64,000 nucleotides of DNA. It comes from Streptomyces sp. NRRL S-340 (lineage in GTDB: Bacteria; Actinomycetota; Actinomycetes; Streptomycetales; Streptomycetaceae). The translations under genes and the position numbers were made by a program. The notes beneath the pieces are model-generated. The model was not told the origin of the DNA. It was given only the letters and a program-made list of their open reading frames with translations, and did no database searches. Of the stretch, positions 16,048 to 23,012 are shown piece after piece (the stretch's first letter is position 1; every line of letters starts with the position of its first letter). The stretch is taken from positions 1-64,000 of the forward strand of contig NZ_JOIY01000008.1 in NCBI RefSeq assembly GCF_000720185.1, in the 5' to 3' direction.

Positions 16048-16146
16048 AGAGCTGCGAACAAAAGTGGGCCCCGGCGGGCGGCGCCCGGCACGCGCCCTCG
16101 CCGCGTTGCCGGAAGGCCCTGGCAGCTCCGCTGCAAGGACCTTCCG
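16048..16146. repeat. 99-bp repeat, copy 1 (identical to 60789-60887)
   Basis: All 99 bases match the second copy exactly and in the same orientation; identity stops abruptly at both ends. One end carries a hairpin (GGAAGGCCCTGGCAGC, loop TCC, GCTGCAAGGACCTTCC; 14 of 16 pairs), and the other half is GC-rich with GGGC/GCCC arms. There are no terminal inverted repeats and no open frame of its own. It lies between the ABM-rhodanese and CstB-like genes. It looks like a small non-autonomous mobile element or a dispersed intergenic repeat. Confidence 0.95.
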
Positions 16147-16265
16147 GGTGGAGTCCTCGGACGTCACGAGCGTCTCGGCACGGTACGAGCGTTCCGGAGC
16201 CGCGGCGGCGACTCTCCGGTACGGAGATCCGCGGGGTGCACCCTCTGGAGAAAGGAGCCACACCC

Positions 16266-17630
16266 ATGTTCTTTGTCGACACCCTGGAGTTCGAGGGGCT
16301 GGGCAACCGCAGTTACCTGGCCGGCGGCACGAGGTCGGCGGTCGTGGTCGATCCGCCGCGCGACGTCGACCAGGTGATCGCCACCGCCGCCCGCCGAGGG
16401 GTGCGCATCGCCTACGTGGCGGAGACGCACCTGCACAACGACTACGTCAGCGGCGGGCTGCAACTGGCCCGTCTCACCGGAGCCCGCTACCTGGTCCCGG
16501 CCGGCGCTCATGTCTCCTTCCCCCGCACGTCCGTCTCGGACGGCGACACCTGCGAGGTGGACGAACACCTGGTGCTGCGTGCGATAGCCACCCCGGGTCA
16601 CACCCCGCACCACACCTCCTACGTGCTGGAGGAGGAGGGACACGCGGTGGCGGTCTTCACCGGCGGCTCGCTGCTGATCGGCACCGTGGGGCGCCCGGAC
16701 CTGGTGGACCCGCGGCTGACCGAGCACCTGGCCCGCGCGCAGCACGCCTCCGCCCACCGGCTGGCGGCAACGCTCGACGACGAGGTGCCCGTCCTGCCCA
16801 CGCACGGCTTCGGCAGCTTCTGCTCCTCGGCGCAGGCCGAGGGCGATGCGACCACCATCGGCGCAGAACGTACCGGCAACGACGCTCTCACCCTGGACGT
16901 GGACACCTTCGTGCAGCGGATCCTGGCCGGACTGGAAGACGTGCCCGCCTACTACACGCACATGGGCCCGGCCAACGCCGCCGGCCCCGCGCCCGTCGAC
17001 CTGACCCCGCCCGAGCCTGCCGACGCCGCACAGATCGCCGAACGGCTGGCAGCGGGTGAGTGGGTGGTGGACCTGCGCGGCCGGGTCGCCTTCGCCGACG
17101 GCCATGTGGCCGGATCGTTCAACTTCGAGGGCACCGGCAAGCCGGCCACCTATCTGGCCTGGCTGATCCCGTGGGGCAAGCCGGTCACCCTGCTCGCCGA
17201 AACACCGGCGCAGATCGCCGACGCGCAGCGGGAGCTGACCCGGGTCGGCATCGACCGCCCGGCCGCCGCAGCCACCGGAGATCCAGCCACCTGGGTCCGC
17301 GCGGGGGAACGACTCGCCTCCTTCCCCCGCGCCCGCTTCGCCGACCTCGCCGGTGCACGGGAGCGCGACGCGGACGTGGTGATCCTCGATGTGCGCCGGG
17401 ATTCCGAACGCGCGAACGGCTTCATCAGCGGCTCCTTGCACATTCCGCTCCACGAACTGCACGGCCGGGTCGGTGAGGTGCCGGCCGGCACGGTGTGGGT
17501 GCACTGCGCGGGAGGGATGCGGGCGGCGATCGCCGCATCCCTGCTGGACGCCACCGGACGGAAGGTCGTCGCCGTCGATGACAGCTTCGAGGCCGCCGCC
17601 GACGCGGGCCTGAGCGTCACCCGGCTCTGA
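16266..17630 (+). CDS. CstB-like persulfide dioxygenase with two rhodanese domains
   Basis: A 454-residue multidomain sulfur-oxidising enzyme. Residues ~1-235 are an ETHE1-type metallo-beta-lactamase domain with THLHNDYVSG (H55, H57, D59), PGHTPHH (H111) and PTHGFGSFCS (H180), the ligand set of the mononuclear iron persulfide dioxygenases. Residues ~255-345 are a degenerate rhodanese lacking the catalytic Cys. Residues ~360-454 are an active rhodanese with WVHCAGGMR (C414). This order matches CstB, which converts low-molecular-weight persulfide to thiosulfate. AAGGAG eight bases upstream supports ATG 16266. It is followed by a rhodanese remnant and a TSUP exporter, so the product may be exported as sulfite or thiosulfate. 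No CstR repressor is visible. Confidence 0.88.
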   Translation: MFFVDTLEFEGLGNRSYLAGGTRSAVVVDPPRDVDQVIATAARRGVRIAYVAETHLHNDYVSGGLQLARLTGARYLVPAGAHVSFPRTSVSDGDTCEVDEHLVLRAIATPGHTPHHTSYVLEEEGHAVAVFTGGSLLIGTVGRPDLVDPRLTEHLARAQHASAHRLAATLDDEVPVLPTHGFGSFCSSAQAEGDATTIGAERTGNDALTLDVDTFVQRILAGLEDVPAYYTHMGPANAAGPAPVDLTPPEPADAAQIAERLAAGEWVVDLRGRVAFADGHVAGSFNFEGTGKPATYLAWLIPWGKPVTLLAETPAQIADAQRELTRVGIDRPAAAATGDPATWVRAGERLASFPRARFADLAGARERDADVVILDVRRDSERANGFISGSLHIPLHELHGRVGEVPAGTVWVHCAGGMRAAIAASLLDATGRKVVAVDDSFEAAADAGLSVTRL

Positions 17631-17767
17631 AACCACCGGCCCTGAACCCACCGGCCCTGAACCGCCGGCCTGGGCCCGGCGCCGGACCTCCGCTCTGAAC
17701 TGCCGGTCTGGACCCCGGCCCGGAACCCCAGCTCTGGACTTCCGTCCGGACCGCGTTCCTGTATCCC

Positions 17768-17837
17768 CCTCCGAACCCCGGCCTCCGAACCCCGGCCTCC
17801 GAACCCCGGCCTCCGAACCCCGGCCTCCGGACCCCGT
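17768..17837. repeat. 14-bp tandem repeat, four perfect units plus one variant
   Basis: CCTCCGAACCCCGG repeats perfectly at 17768-17781, 17782-17795, 17796-17809 and 17810-17823, with a variant at 17824-17837. The whole spacer from 17634 to about 17860 is built of looser copies (CCGGCCCTGAACC and similar), indicating slippage expansion after the CstB-like gene. No coding or hairpin role was seen. Confidence 0.93.
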
Positions 17838-17890
17838 CCCCTGGACCCCGACTCTGAAATCCCTTGCTCCGCCTGGAAAGAAAGCACGCG

Positions 17891-18175
17891 ATGTTCCTCT
17901 CCCGTCACGGCCCCGGCCGCTCCGGTCCGGAACGGGCCCACCCCCACGTCGTCCCTGACGGCGCTGCCGTGCTGCCGCACGTGCGCCGAGTCCCCGAGCG
18001 CCTGGCCGGGCACGTGCCCGCTGCCGTCCGCCTGCCGCTGTCCCGTCCGCTGACCCAGCTGATTTCCAGCGGCGCCGACGCGCCAGGTAGCCCCGGCGGC
18101 ACGAGCACCTGCACCGGTGCAGGTGCCGGGCCGGCGGTGACCGACGGCGGCGGGCACAGTGGGTGCACAGCGTGA
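17891..18175 (+). pseudogene. Rhodanese remnant with the catalytic middle deleted
   Basis: The 94 codons begin like a single-domain rhodanese (GPGRSGPERAH, then VLPHVRRVPERLAGHVPAAVRLPLSR, equivalent to the usual DVRE..EW.AGH.PGA..LPLS). They finish like one (AGPAVTDGGGHSG). The intervening ~45 residues containing the active-site Cys loop are missing, and key residues such as the Asp of DVR are changed. It cannot be a sulfurtransferase. The frame is still open and its TGA overlaps the TSUP start as GTGA, so the translational coupling may be why the reading frame survives. Confidence 0.52.
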
Positions 18176-18921
18176 CCGCCCTGATCCTGGCCCTGGTCGC
18201 GGGAGCCGTCGTCGGCCTGACGCTCGGCGCCCTCGGTGGCGGCGGCAGCGTTCTGGCGGTGCCCGCGCTGGTCTACCTGCTCGGCTTCACCCCCGCCGCG
18301 GCCACCACCGCCAGCCTGGTCATCGTCACCGCCACGTCCCTGACCGCCCTGTACACGCACGCCCGGGCCGGACAGGTGCGGTGGAAGGCCGGGGCGGCGT
18401 TCGCGGCCGCCGGGATGCTCCCCGCCGCTGCCGCCGGAGCCGCCGCCGTCCACGTCCCCCAGGCCCTCCTCACCGTCGCCTTCGCCGCGACGGCCGCCCT
18501 GTCCGCCCTTGCGATGCTGCGGCCCGCCGCCACCGCCCGCCGCGCGAGCGGCGACGTACCGCCGGGCAGGGCAGCCGCGGCCGGTGCCGGTCTGGGCACG
18601 CTGACCGGCCTGCTCGGTGTGGGCGGCGGCTTTCTCGCCGTCCCCGCCCTGGTCACCGTCCTGGCCTTCGAGATGGAGGCCGCGGTCGGCACCAGCCTGC
18701 TGGTCATCACGGTCAACTCGGTGGCTTCCCTGGCCACTCGCTCCGGCGCCGCCGCCTCGCTCGACTGGACGGTGATCGGCCCGTTCGCCGGAACCGCGGT
18801 CCTGGGGGCCTGGGACGGCAAGCGCATGGCCGCGAAGGTCACCGGTCCCCGCATGCAGCGCATCTTCGCAGGGGTCCTGCTGGTCGTGGCCGCCTTCATG
18901 CTCGCCGACGCCCTGACGTGA
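18172..18921 (+). CDS. TSUP (TauE/SafE) family sulfur-compound exporter
   Basis: A 249-residue membrane protein with about eight hydrophobic helices. It shows the duplicated TSUP signature: GALGGGGSVLAVPALVYLLG near residue 20 and GLLGVGGGFLAVPALV near residue 150, each followed by a helix with TASLVIV or GTSLLVI. The family moves sulfite, sulfoacetate or similar anions. The GTG at 18172 overlaps the upstream stop; GTG 18163 is an alternative. It closes the persulfide group started by the ABM-rhodanese fusion, which suggests export of sulfite or thiosulfate formed by the CstB-like enzyme. Confidence 0.9.
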   Translation: MTALILALVAGAVVGLTLGALGGGGSVLAVPALVYLLGFTPAAATTASLVIVTATSLTALYTHARAGQVRWKAGAAFAAAGMLPAAAAGAAAVHVPQALLTVAFAATAALSALAMLRPAATARRASGDVPPGRAAAAGAGLGTLTGLLGVGGGFLAVPALVTVLAFEMEAAVGTSLLVITVNSVASLATRSGAAASLDWTVIGPFAGTAVLGAWDGKRMAAKVTGPRMQRIFAGVLLVVAAFMLADALT

Positions 18922-19071
18922 GAGCGCCGGCCCGGGACGGCGACGCCTGGCCGTACATGCCCGCCCGTGACGGCGAAGGTGACGGTGACGGGCGCCGGCA
19001 CGGACTGCTGCCCGCACAGGCGCAACTCGCTGGCAGGAAGCCCCTCTTGGACCCGCCCGCCACGCGCGGTC

Positions 19072-19106
19072 GGCCCGCCGCCGGTGCCTTCCTGCGGCGG
19101 CGGGCC
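19072..19106. terminator. Bidirectional hairpin terminator
   Basis: GGCCCGCCGCCG (19072-19083) and its exact complement (19095-19106) enclose an 11-base loop between the convergent TSUP and epoxide hydrolase genes. It stops 15 bp short of the hydrolase stop codon. Confidence 0.7.
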
Positions 19107-19121
19107 GGTCCGTGTTCCGCT

Positions 19122-20114
19122 TCAGTCGCCGAGGGAGGCGAGCCAGCCGGTCAGGAGACGGTTGACCTCCTCCGGGCGTTCCTGCTGGATCCAGTGGCCG
19201 CAGTCGTCCAGGATGTGCGACGAGACCAGACCCGGGAGTGTGGCGGGGTAGGCGTCGATCGCGTCGGCCATCCAGGTGGTGGAGGCGTCCAGGCCGCCGC
19301 CGATGAACAGGGACGGCTGCTTGAGCGGTGCGCCGCTGTGCGGGGCGAGGTCCTCCCAGTCGCGGTCCATGGCGCGGTAGCGGTTCAGCGCGCCGGTCAT
19401 GCCGGTGCGCTCGAACTCCCCGGCGTAGACGTCGAGGTCGTCCTCGGACAGCCAGGCGGGGAGCGCGCCGCTCGGGAAGCGGTCGCGCAGCCGTCCTGTG
19501 CCACGGCTCACGAAGTGCGGGTCGGGCTGAGCCGGGGACGGCATGGTGTCGCCGGACAGCGCGGCGAAGAAGCCCGCGAGCCAGCCCCGGACGTCGGGCT
19601 CCATCTCCGCCTCGGCGCGGCCCGGCTCCTGGAAGTAGGAGACGTAGAACTCCTGCTCCGGGCCGCCGATGCCGGAGAAGACGTCGGTGGGGCGGGGGCC
19701 GCCGGGCGGGGCGTAGGGGACGCTCAGCAGTCCGACCGCGCGGAAGACCTCGGGGTGGAGCAGGGCCGAGGTGGCTGCGATGTTGGATCCCCAGTCGTGC
19801 CCGACGATCACGGCCCGCTCCTCGCCGAGGGCGCGCACCAGGGCGACGTTGTCCGCCACCAGGTCGAGCATGCGGTACGCGTGCGTCGCGGCGGGCTTGG
19901 AGGAGCGGCCGTAGCCGCGCACGTCGAGTGCGACCGCCCGGTACCCGGCCGCCGCGAGGGCCGGGAGCTGGTGGCGCCAGGAGTACCAGGACTCGGGGAA
20001 GCCGTGCACGAGCAGGACCAGCGGCCCGGTGCCCTGCTCGACCAGGTGCAGCCGTCCGGCGGGTGCCTCGACGGTGCGGTGGCGCCGGCGGGCGGGGGGC
20101 GTGGGCTGGTACAT
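19122..20114 (-). CDS. Alpha/beta hydrolase, epoxide hydrolase type
   Basis: A 330-residue cytoplasmic hydrolase. The oxyanion motif is HGFPESWYSW, and the nucleophile elbow GHDWGS carries Asp (D107), as in epoxide hydrolases and haloalkane dehalogenases rather than Ser esterases. The cap contains FYVSYFQEPGRAE, with the tyrosine expected to activate the epoxide. The C-terminal DDCGHWIQQE carries the catalytic His. ATG 20114 follows GAGGAGA. It is divergent from an XRE-cupin regulator with a small dyad between them, so it is the likely regulated gene. Physiological substrate unknown. Confidence 0.88.
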   Translation of the reverse strand: MYQPTPPARRRHRTVEAPAGRLHLVEQGTGPLVLLVHGFPESWYSWRHQLPALAAAGYRAVALDVRGYGRSSKPAATHAYRMLDLVADNVALVRALGEERAVIVGHDWGSNIAATSALLHPEVFRAVGLLSVPYAPPGGPRPTDVFSGIGGPEQEFYVSYFQEPGRAEAEMEPDVRGWLAGFFAALSGDTMPSPAQPDPHFVSRGTGRLRDRFPSGALPAWLSEDDLDVYAGEFERTGMTGALNRYRAMDRDWEDLAPHSGAPLKQPSLFIGGGLDASTTWMADAIDAYPATLPGLVSSHILDDCGHWIQQERPEEVNRLLTGWLASLGD

Positions 20115-20191
20115 GGCTGTTCTCCTCGGTTGCCGGGGGGCGCGGGTGCCCACCGATCATGCGCTGTGGCGGCCGGCCGATGCGACAAGCG

Positions 20192-20206
20192 TTGCCGTGG
20201 TGGCAA
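20192..20206. promoter_or_regulatory. TTGCC-N5-GGCAA dyad in divergent promoter
   Basis: A perfect 5-bp inverted repeat, TTGCC at 20192 and GGCAA at 20202, lies in the 137-bp gap between the epoxide hydrolase and XRE-cupin genes. The spacing of about one helical turn is suitable for an XRE dimer. Short, so only a candidate operator. Confidence 0.4.
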
Positions 20207-20251
20207 AGTGGCAGGACAGGGCCGTGGACGCGGCCCGTGGGGAGGCGGAGC

Positions 20252-20836
20252 ATGACGGACGACGGTGTGGCCCGGACGCTGGCCGCGATGGCGTCGCGGC
20301 TGAGGGCCGCGCGCGAGCACCGCGGTGACACGCTTTCCGACGTGAGCCGCGCGACCGGCATCTCCCTGAGCACGTTGTCGCGGATGGAGACCGGCCGGCG
20401 CAGGCCGACCCTGGAGGTGCTGCTGCGGCTGGCGAACGCGTACGGCCTCTCCCTCGACGAACTGGCGGGCACCGCGCCCGCTCCTGGGGCCGGAGCGCGT
20501 GTGCGCACGTCGCGCGGCCGCGGTGACGACAAGGCGGTCCTGCCCCTGACCCGGTACGTGGGGGGCCTGCACGTCCACAAGCACGTGCTGCCGCCCGTGG
20601 ACGGGCCACCACCGCGGCCGCGGCAGACCGTCCACGACGGCCACGAATGGCTGTGCGTGCTGTACGGGCGGCTGTGGCTGGCGCTGGGTGAGCAGGACCT
20701 CGTCCTCTCGGCGGGCGAGGTGGCCGAGTTCGACACCCGTACCGCCCACGGCATGGCGAACGCGGGTTCCGGTGGACCGGTCGAATACCTGATCGTGTTC
20801 GGGCCGCAGGGCGAACGCCTGCGACCACGCACTTGA
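20252..20836 (+). CDS. XRE-family regulator with C-terminal cupin domain
   Basis: A 194-residue regulator. Residues ~12-70 are an XRE helix-turn-helix (LRAAREHRGDTLSDVSRATG, SLSTLSRMETGRRRPTLEVLLRLANAYGLSLDEL). Residues ~105-190 are a cupin barrel (HDGHEWLCVLYGRLWLALGEQDLVLSAGEVAEFDTRTAHGM) that normally binds a small ligand or metal. GGAGGCGGAG precedes ATG 20252. The architecture and the divergent position make it the probable regulator of the epoxide hydrolase. Confidence 0.9.
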   Translation: MTDDGVARTLAAMASRLRAAREHRGDTLSDVSRATGISLSTLSRMETGRRRPTLEVLLRLANAYGLSLDELAGTAPAPGAGARVRTSRGRGDDKAVLPLTRYVGGLHVHKHVLPPVDGPPPRPRQTVHDGHEWLCVLYGRLWLALGEQDLVLSAGEVAEFDTRTAHGMANAGSGGPVEYLIVFGPQGERLRPRT

Positions 20837-20995
20837 GGCCGGGCTCCGGGGTCTGGCACGGCCGGGACCGGTCCGGTCCGGCCCGGCTTCCGGGGCCGGG
20901 TCAGATGCCGGGCCGGATGCCGTCGAGCGGTCGAAGGGCGCCCGGTGACAGGACCGGCTGGGGCGTCCGGCACGTCTCGTGCGGCCGCGGCGGGA
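20837..20995. other. Convergent intergenic spacer, no gene seen
   Basis: GC-rich and low in complexity (GGGACCGGTCCGGTCCGG near 20870), able to fold and perhaps ending the XRE-cupin transcript. No coding frame is supported. Confidence 0.4.
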
Positions 20996-21055
20996 CCTCG
21001 GCGCCCCTCGGCCCGGTGACGGACGCCTCGGCGCCTCTCGGCCCGGCGACGGACG
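20996..21055. repeat. 30-bp tandem duplication
   Basis: Two adjacent 30-bp units (20996-21025 and 21026-21055), both starting CCTCGGCGCC and ending GACGGACG, differ at only two bases. They lie in the spacer between the convergent XRE-cupin and TetR genes and look like a recent slippage duplication. Confidence 0.88.
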
Positions 21056-21160
21056 GGCGACCGCCGGGACGTGTGACCGCCGGTCGTGCGGCCCCCGGGT
21101 CGTGACGGCCACCGGGGCGTGCCGCCGCCGGGCGAGAACGTCGTCCGCGGGCCGCCCGCT

Positions 21161-21781
21161 TCACCGGGGCGGCGCGCCCGGCCCGGCCGCGGCCCGGTGT
21201 TCCAGCAGCTCGCGGGCCCGGTCGAGGGCCTGGCCGAACGGGTCGGGGAAGACACCGAGCCCGTGCGCGACGACCGCCCCCTCGTGCAGCAGCATCAGTC
21301 CTTGAGCCAGCCGGTCCGCGTCCGCCTCGTCGATCTCCCGGGCGAGGCGGGTGAACAGGGCGAGCATCCACTGCTTCTGTCCCGTGATGACCGGGTAGGC
21401 CGGGTGCGCCGGGTCCCCGATCTCCGCATGAGCGTTGATCATGCTGCACCCTCTGGACCCGTGTTCCGCAGCCCAGGCGCGCGCGGCCCCGAAGACGGCC
21501 AGGATCCGGGCCGCCGGCGCCTGTCCCGAGGCCGCGTCCAGGTGACTGCCGAGCAGTTCCCGCCAGCGCTCGTCGCGATGGGCGAGGTACTCCACGACGA
21601 GCTGCTCCTTCGAGCCGAACCGGTCGTAGAGCGTCTTCTTGGTCACCCCCGCCTCGGCGGCGATGAGGTCCACGCCCACGGGGTGGATGCCGCGCTCGTA
21701 GAACAGCCGCTCGGCGGCTTCCAGCACCCGGCGCGCGCCTGGCGTCATGCGGATGCGGTGCGGGACCGTCTCGGACTCCAT
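21161..21781 (-). CDS. TetR-family regulator of the adjacent DMT transporter
   Basis: A 206-residue repressor with the N-terminal helix-turn-helix VDLIAAEAGVTKKTLYDRFGSKEQL after the entry helix RVLEAAERLFYERG. The ligand domain includes the GCSMINAHAEIGDP segment common in this subgroup. ATG 21781 starts eleven bases from the first of two near-identical TATACCG operators shared with the divergent DMT gene. It very probably represses both. The C-terminal few residues are Gly/Pro-rich. Confidence 0.9.
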   Translation of the reverse strand: MESETVPHRIRMTPGARRVLEAAERLFYERGIHPVGVDLIAAEAGVTKKTLYDRFGSKEQLVVEYLAHRDERWRELLGSHLDAASGQAPAARILAVFGAARAWAAEHGSRGCSMINAHAEIGDPAHPAYPVITGQKQWMLALFTRLAREIDEADADRLAQGLMLLHEGAVVAHGLGVFPDPFGQALDRARELLEHRAAAGPGAPPR

Positions 21782-21791
21782 GACCCACGAG

Positions 21792-21841
21792 TATACCGGT
21801 CTGTATAGTGGGCACCCGTGGCAGGTATACCGTTCTGTATA
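21792..21841. promoter_or_regulatory. Twin TATACCG..CTGTATA operators
   Basis: TATACCGGTCTGTATA (21792-21807) and TATACCGTTCTGTATA (21826-21841) differ at one base and are each near-palindromic. Their centres are 34 bp apart, in the tetR/DMT divergent promoter. The AT-rich ends stand out sharply from the local GC content. A TetR dimer on each site is the obvious reading. Confidence 0.85.
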
Positions 21842-21869
21842 ACTCCGAGTGTCCACGGGATGTGGTCAA

Positions 21870-22889
21870 GTGAACGCCCTGCTGTCCGTCGCCTTCGTCC
21901 TGTGCTGGAGCTCCGGCTTCATCGGAGCCAAGCTCGGCGCCGGAACGTCGACCGTCACCACCCTCCTGATGTGGCGTTTCCTGCCGCTCGCGCTGGTCCT
22001 CCTCGCCGTCGCGCCCCTCTCCCGGGCGGCGTGGCGGGGCCTGGGGCCGCGGGATCTCGGCCGGCAGATCCTCATCGGCGCGCTGTCGCAGAGCGGGTAC
22101 CTGCTCAGCGTCTACCACGCCATCCAGCTCGGCGTCTCCACCGGAACCACCGCCCTGATCGACGGAGTCCAGCCGCTGGTCGCCGGCGCGCTGGCCGGAC
22201 CGCTGCTGCGTCAGCACGTCTCACGCCGGCAGTGGGCCGGGCTGTGGCTGGGGCTGGCCGGGGTCGCCACCGTCACCTCCGCCGACGCGGCGGCTTCGGG
22301 CTCCGGCGTCGCCTGGTGGGTGTACCTCGTGCCCTTCCTCGGCATGCTGTCCTTGGTGGCGGCCACCCTCCTGGAAGGCCGCTCACGCGAACCCGTCGCG
22401 CCCCGGGCGGCGCTGACCATCCATTGCGTGACCAGCGCCGTCCTCTTCTCCGGGCTGGCGCTCGGCAGCGGGGCGGCGGCCCCGCCCGCCTCCGTCTCGT
22501 TCTGGGCGGCGACCGCCTGGCTCGTCGTACTGCCCACCTTCGGCGGGTACGGACTGTACTGGCTGATCCTGCGCCGCAGGGGCGTCACCGAGGTCAACAC
22601 CCTCATGTTCCTCATGGCCCCGGTCACCGCCCTGTGGGGCGCGCTGATGTTCGGCGAGCCCTTCGGCGTGCGGACCGCCCTCGGACTGGCCGCCGGTCTC
22701 GCAGCCGTGGCCGTCGTCCGCAGCGGGACGGGCGCCTCCCGCTCGGCCCGCCCGATCCGGCGCCGGCCCGGGCGACCGGCCGGTCGGGCCGCGGCCGGGG
22801 CCGGCGATGCGGACGCGGCCGGGACCGGCAGGAGCACGCCGGCCGGTATGCCGGGGACTTCCTCCGCCAGGTCGATGCGGCACCGGTGA
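21870..22889 (+). CDS. EamA/DMT-family transporter
   Basis: A ~339-residue inner-membrane protein with ten helices in two EamA repeats: the first from LLSVAFVLCWSSGFIGAKLG through PLVAGALAGPLL, the second from WWVYLVPFLGMLSLVAATLLEG through LMAPVTALWGALMFGEPF. GTG 21870 begins just before the first helix; GTG 21849 is also in frame and lies eight bases after the operator. After the last helix, about 60 residues of Arg/Pro/Ala/Gly low-complexity sequence extend the usual family length and may be cytoplasmic tail or readthrough after a lost stop. The adjacent TetR suggests induction by an exported compound. Confidence 0.87.
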   Translation: MNALLSVAFVLCWSSGFIGAKLGAGTSTVTTLLMWRFLPLALVLLAVAPLSRAAWRGLGPRDLGRQILIGALSQSGYLLSVYHAIQLGVSTGTTALIDGVQPLVAGALAGPLLRQHVSRRQWAGLWLGLAGVATVTSADAAASGSGVAWWVYLVPFLGMLSLVAATLLEGRSREPVAPRAALTIHCVTSAVLFSGLALGSGAAAPPASVSFWAATAWLVVLPTFGGYGLYWLILRRRGVTEVNTLMFLMAPVTALWGALMFGEPFGVRTALGLAAGLAAVAVVRSGTGASRSARPIRRRPGRPAGRAAAGAGDADAAGTGRSTPAGMPGTSSARSMRHR

Positions 22890-22905
22890 AGCGGTGACCG
22901 GACTC

Positions 22906-22999
22906 GGGTACGCCGTGCGGCACCACCGGTGCAGGGGCCGCCCCGGCCGTCCGGTGGCCCCGGGTACGCCGTGCGGCACCACCGGCGCACGGCGTACCC
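22906..22999. terminator. Repeat-built bidirectional terminator
   Basis: A 24-bp sequence starting GGGTACGCCGTGCGG occurs at 22906-22929 and 22962-22985. The second copy is followed by CGCACGGCGTACCC (22986-22999), giving a perfect 14-bp stem with a 10-base loop. It lies between the convergent DMT and acyl-CoA dehydrogenase genes. The first copy can pair with the same right arm, so alternative stems exist. Confidence 0.75.
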
Positions 23000-23012
23000 G
23001 GACATCGCCGGG

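Noticed and set aside
16021..16263. Minus-strand RHTHAT motif resembling a tyrosine-recombinase active site
   Set aside because: The match is six residues in a short low-complexity frame through the 99-bp repeat; no other integrase boxes occur.
17905..21255. Open minus-strand frame of more than 1100 codons
   Set aside because: It is antisense to the TSUP and XRE-cupin genes and out of frame with the epoxide hydrolase on its own strand. Composition is Arg/Gly/Pro-rich with no domain; it reflects high GC content.
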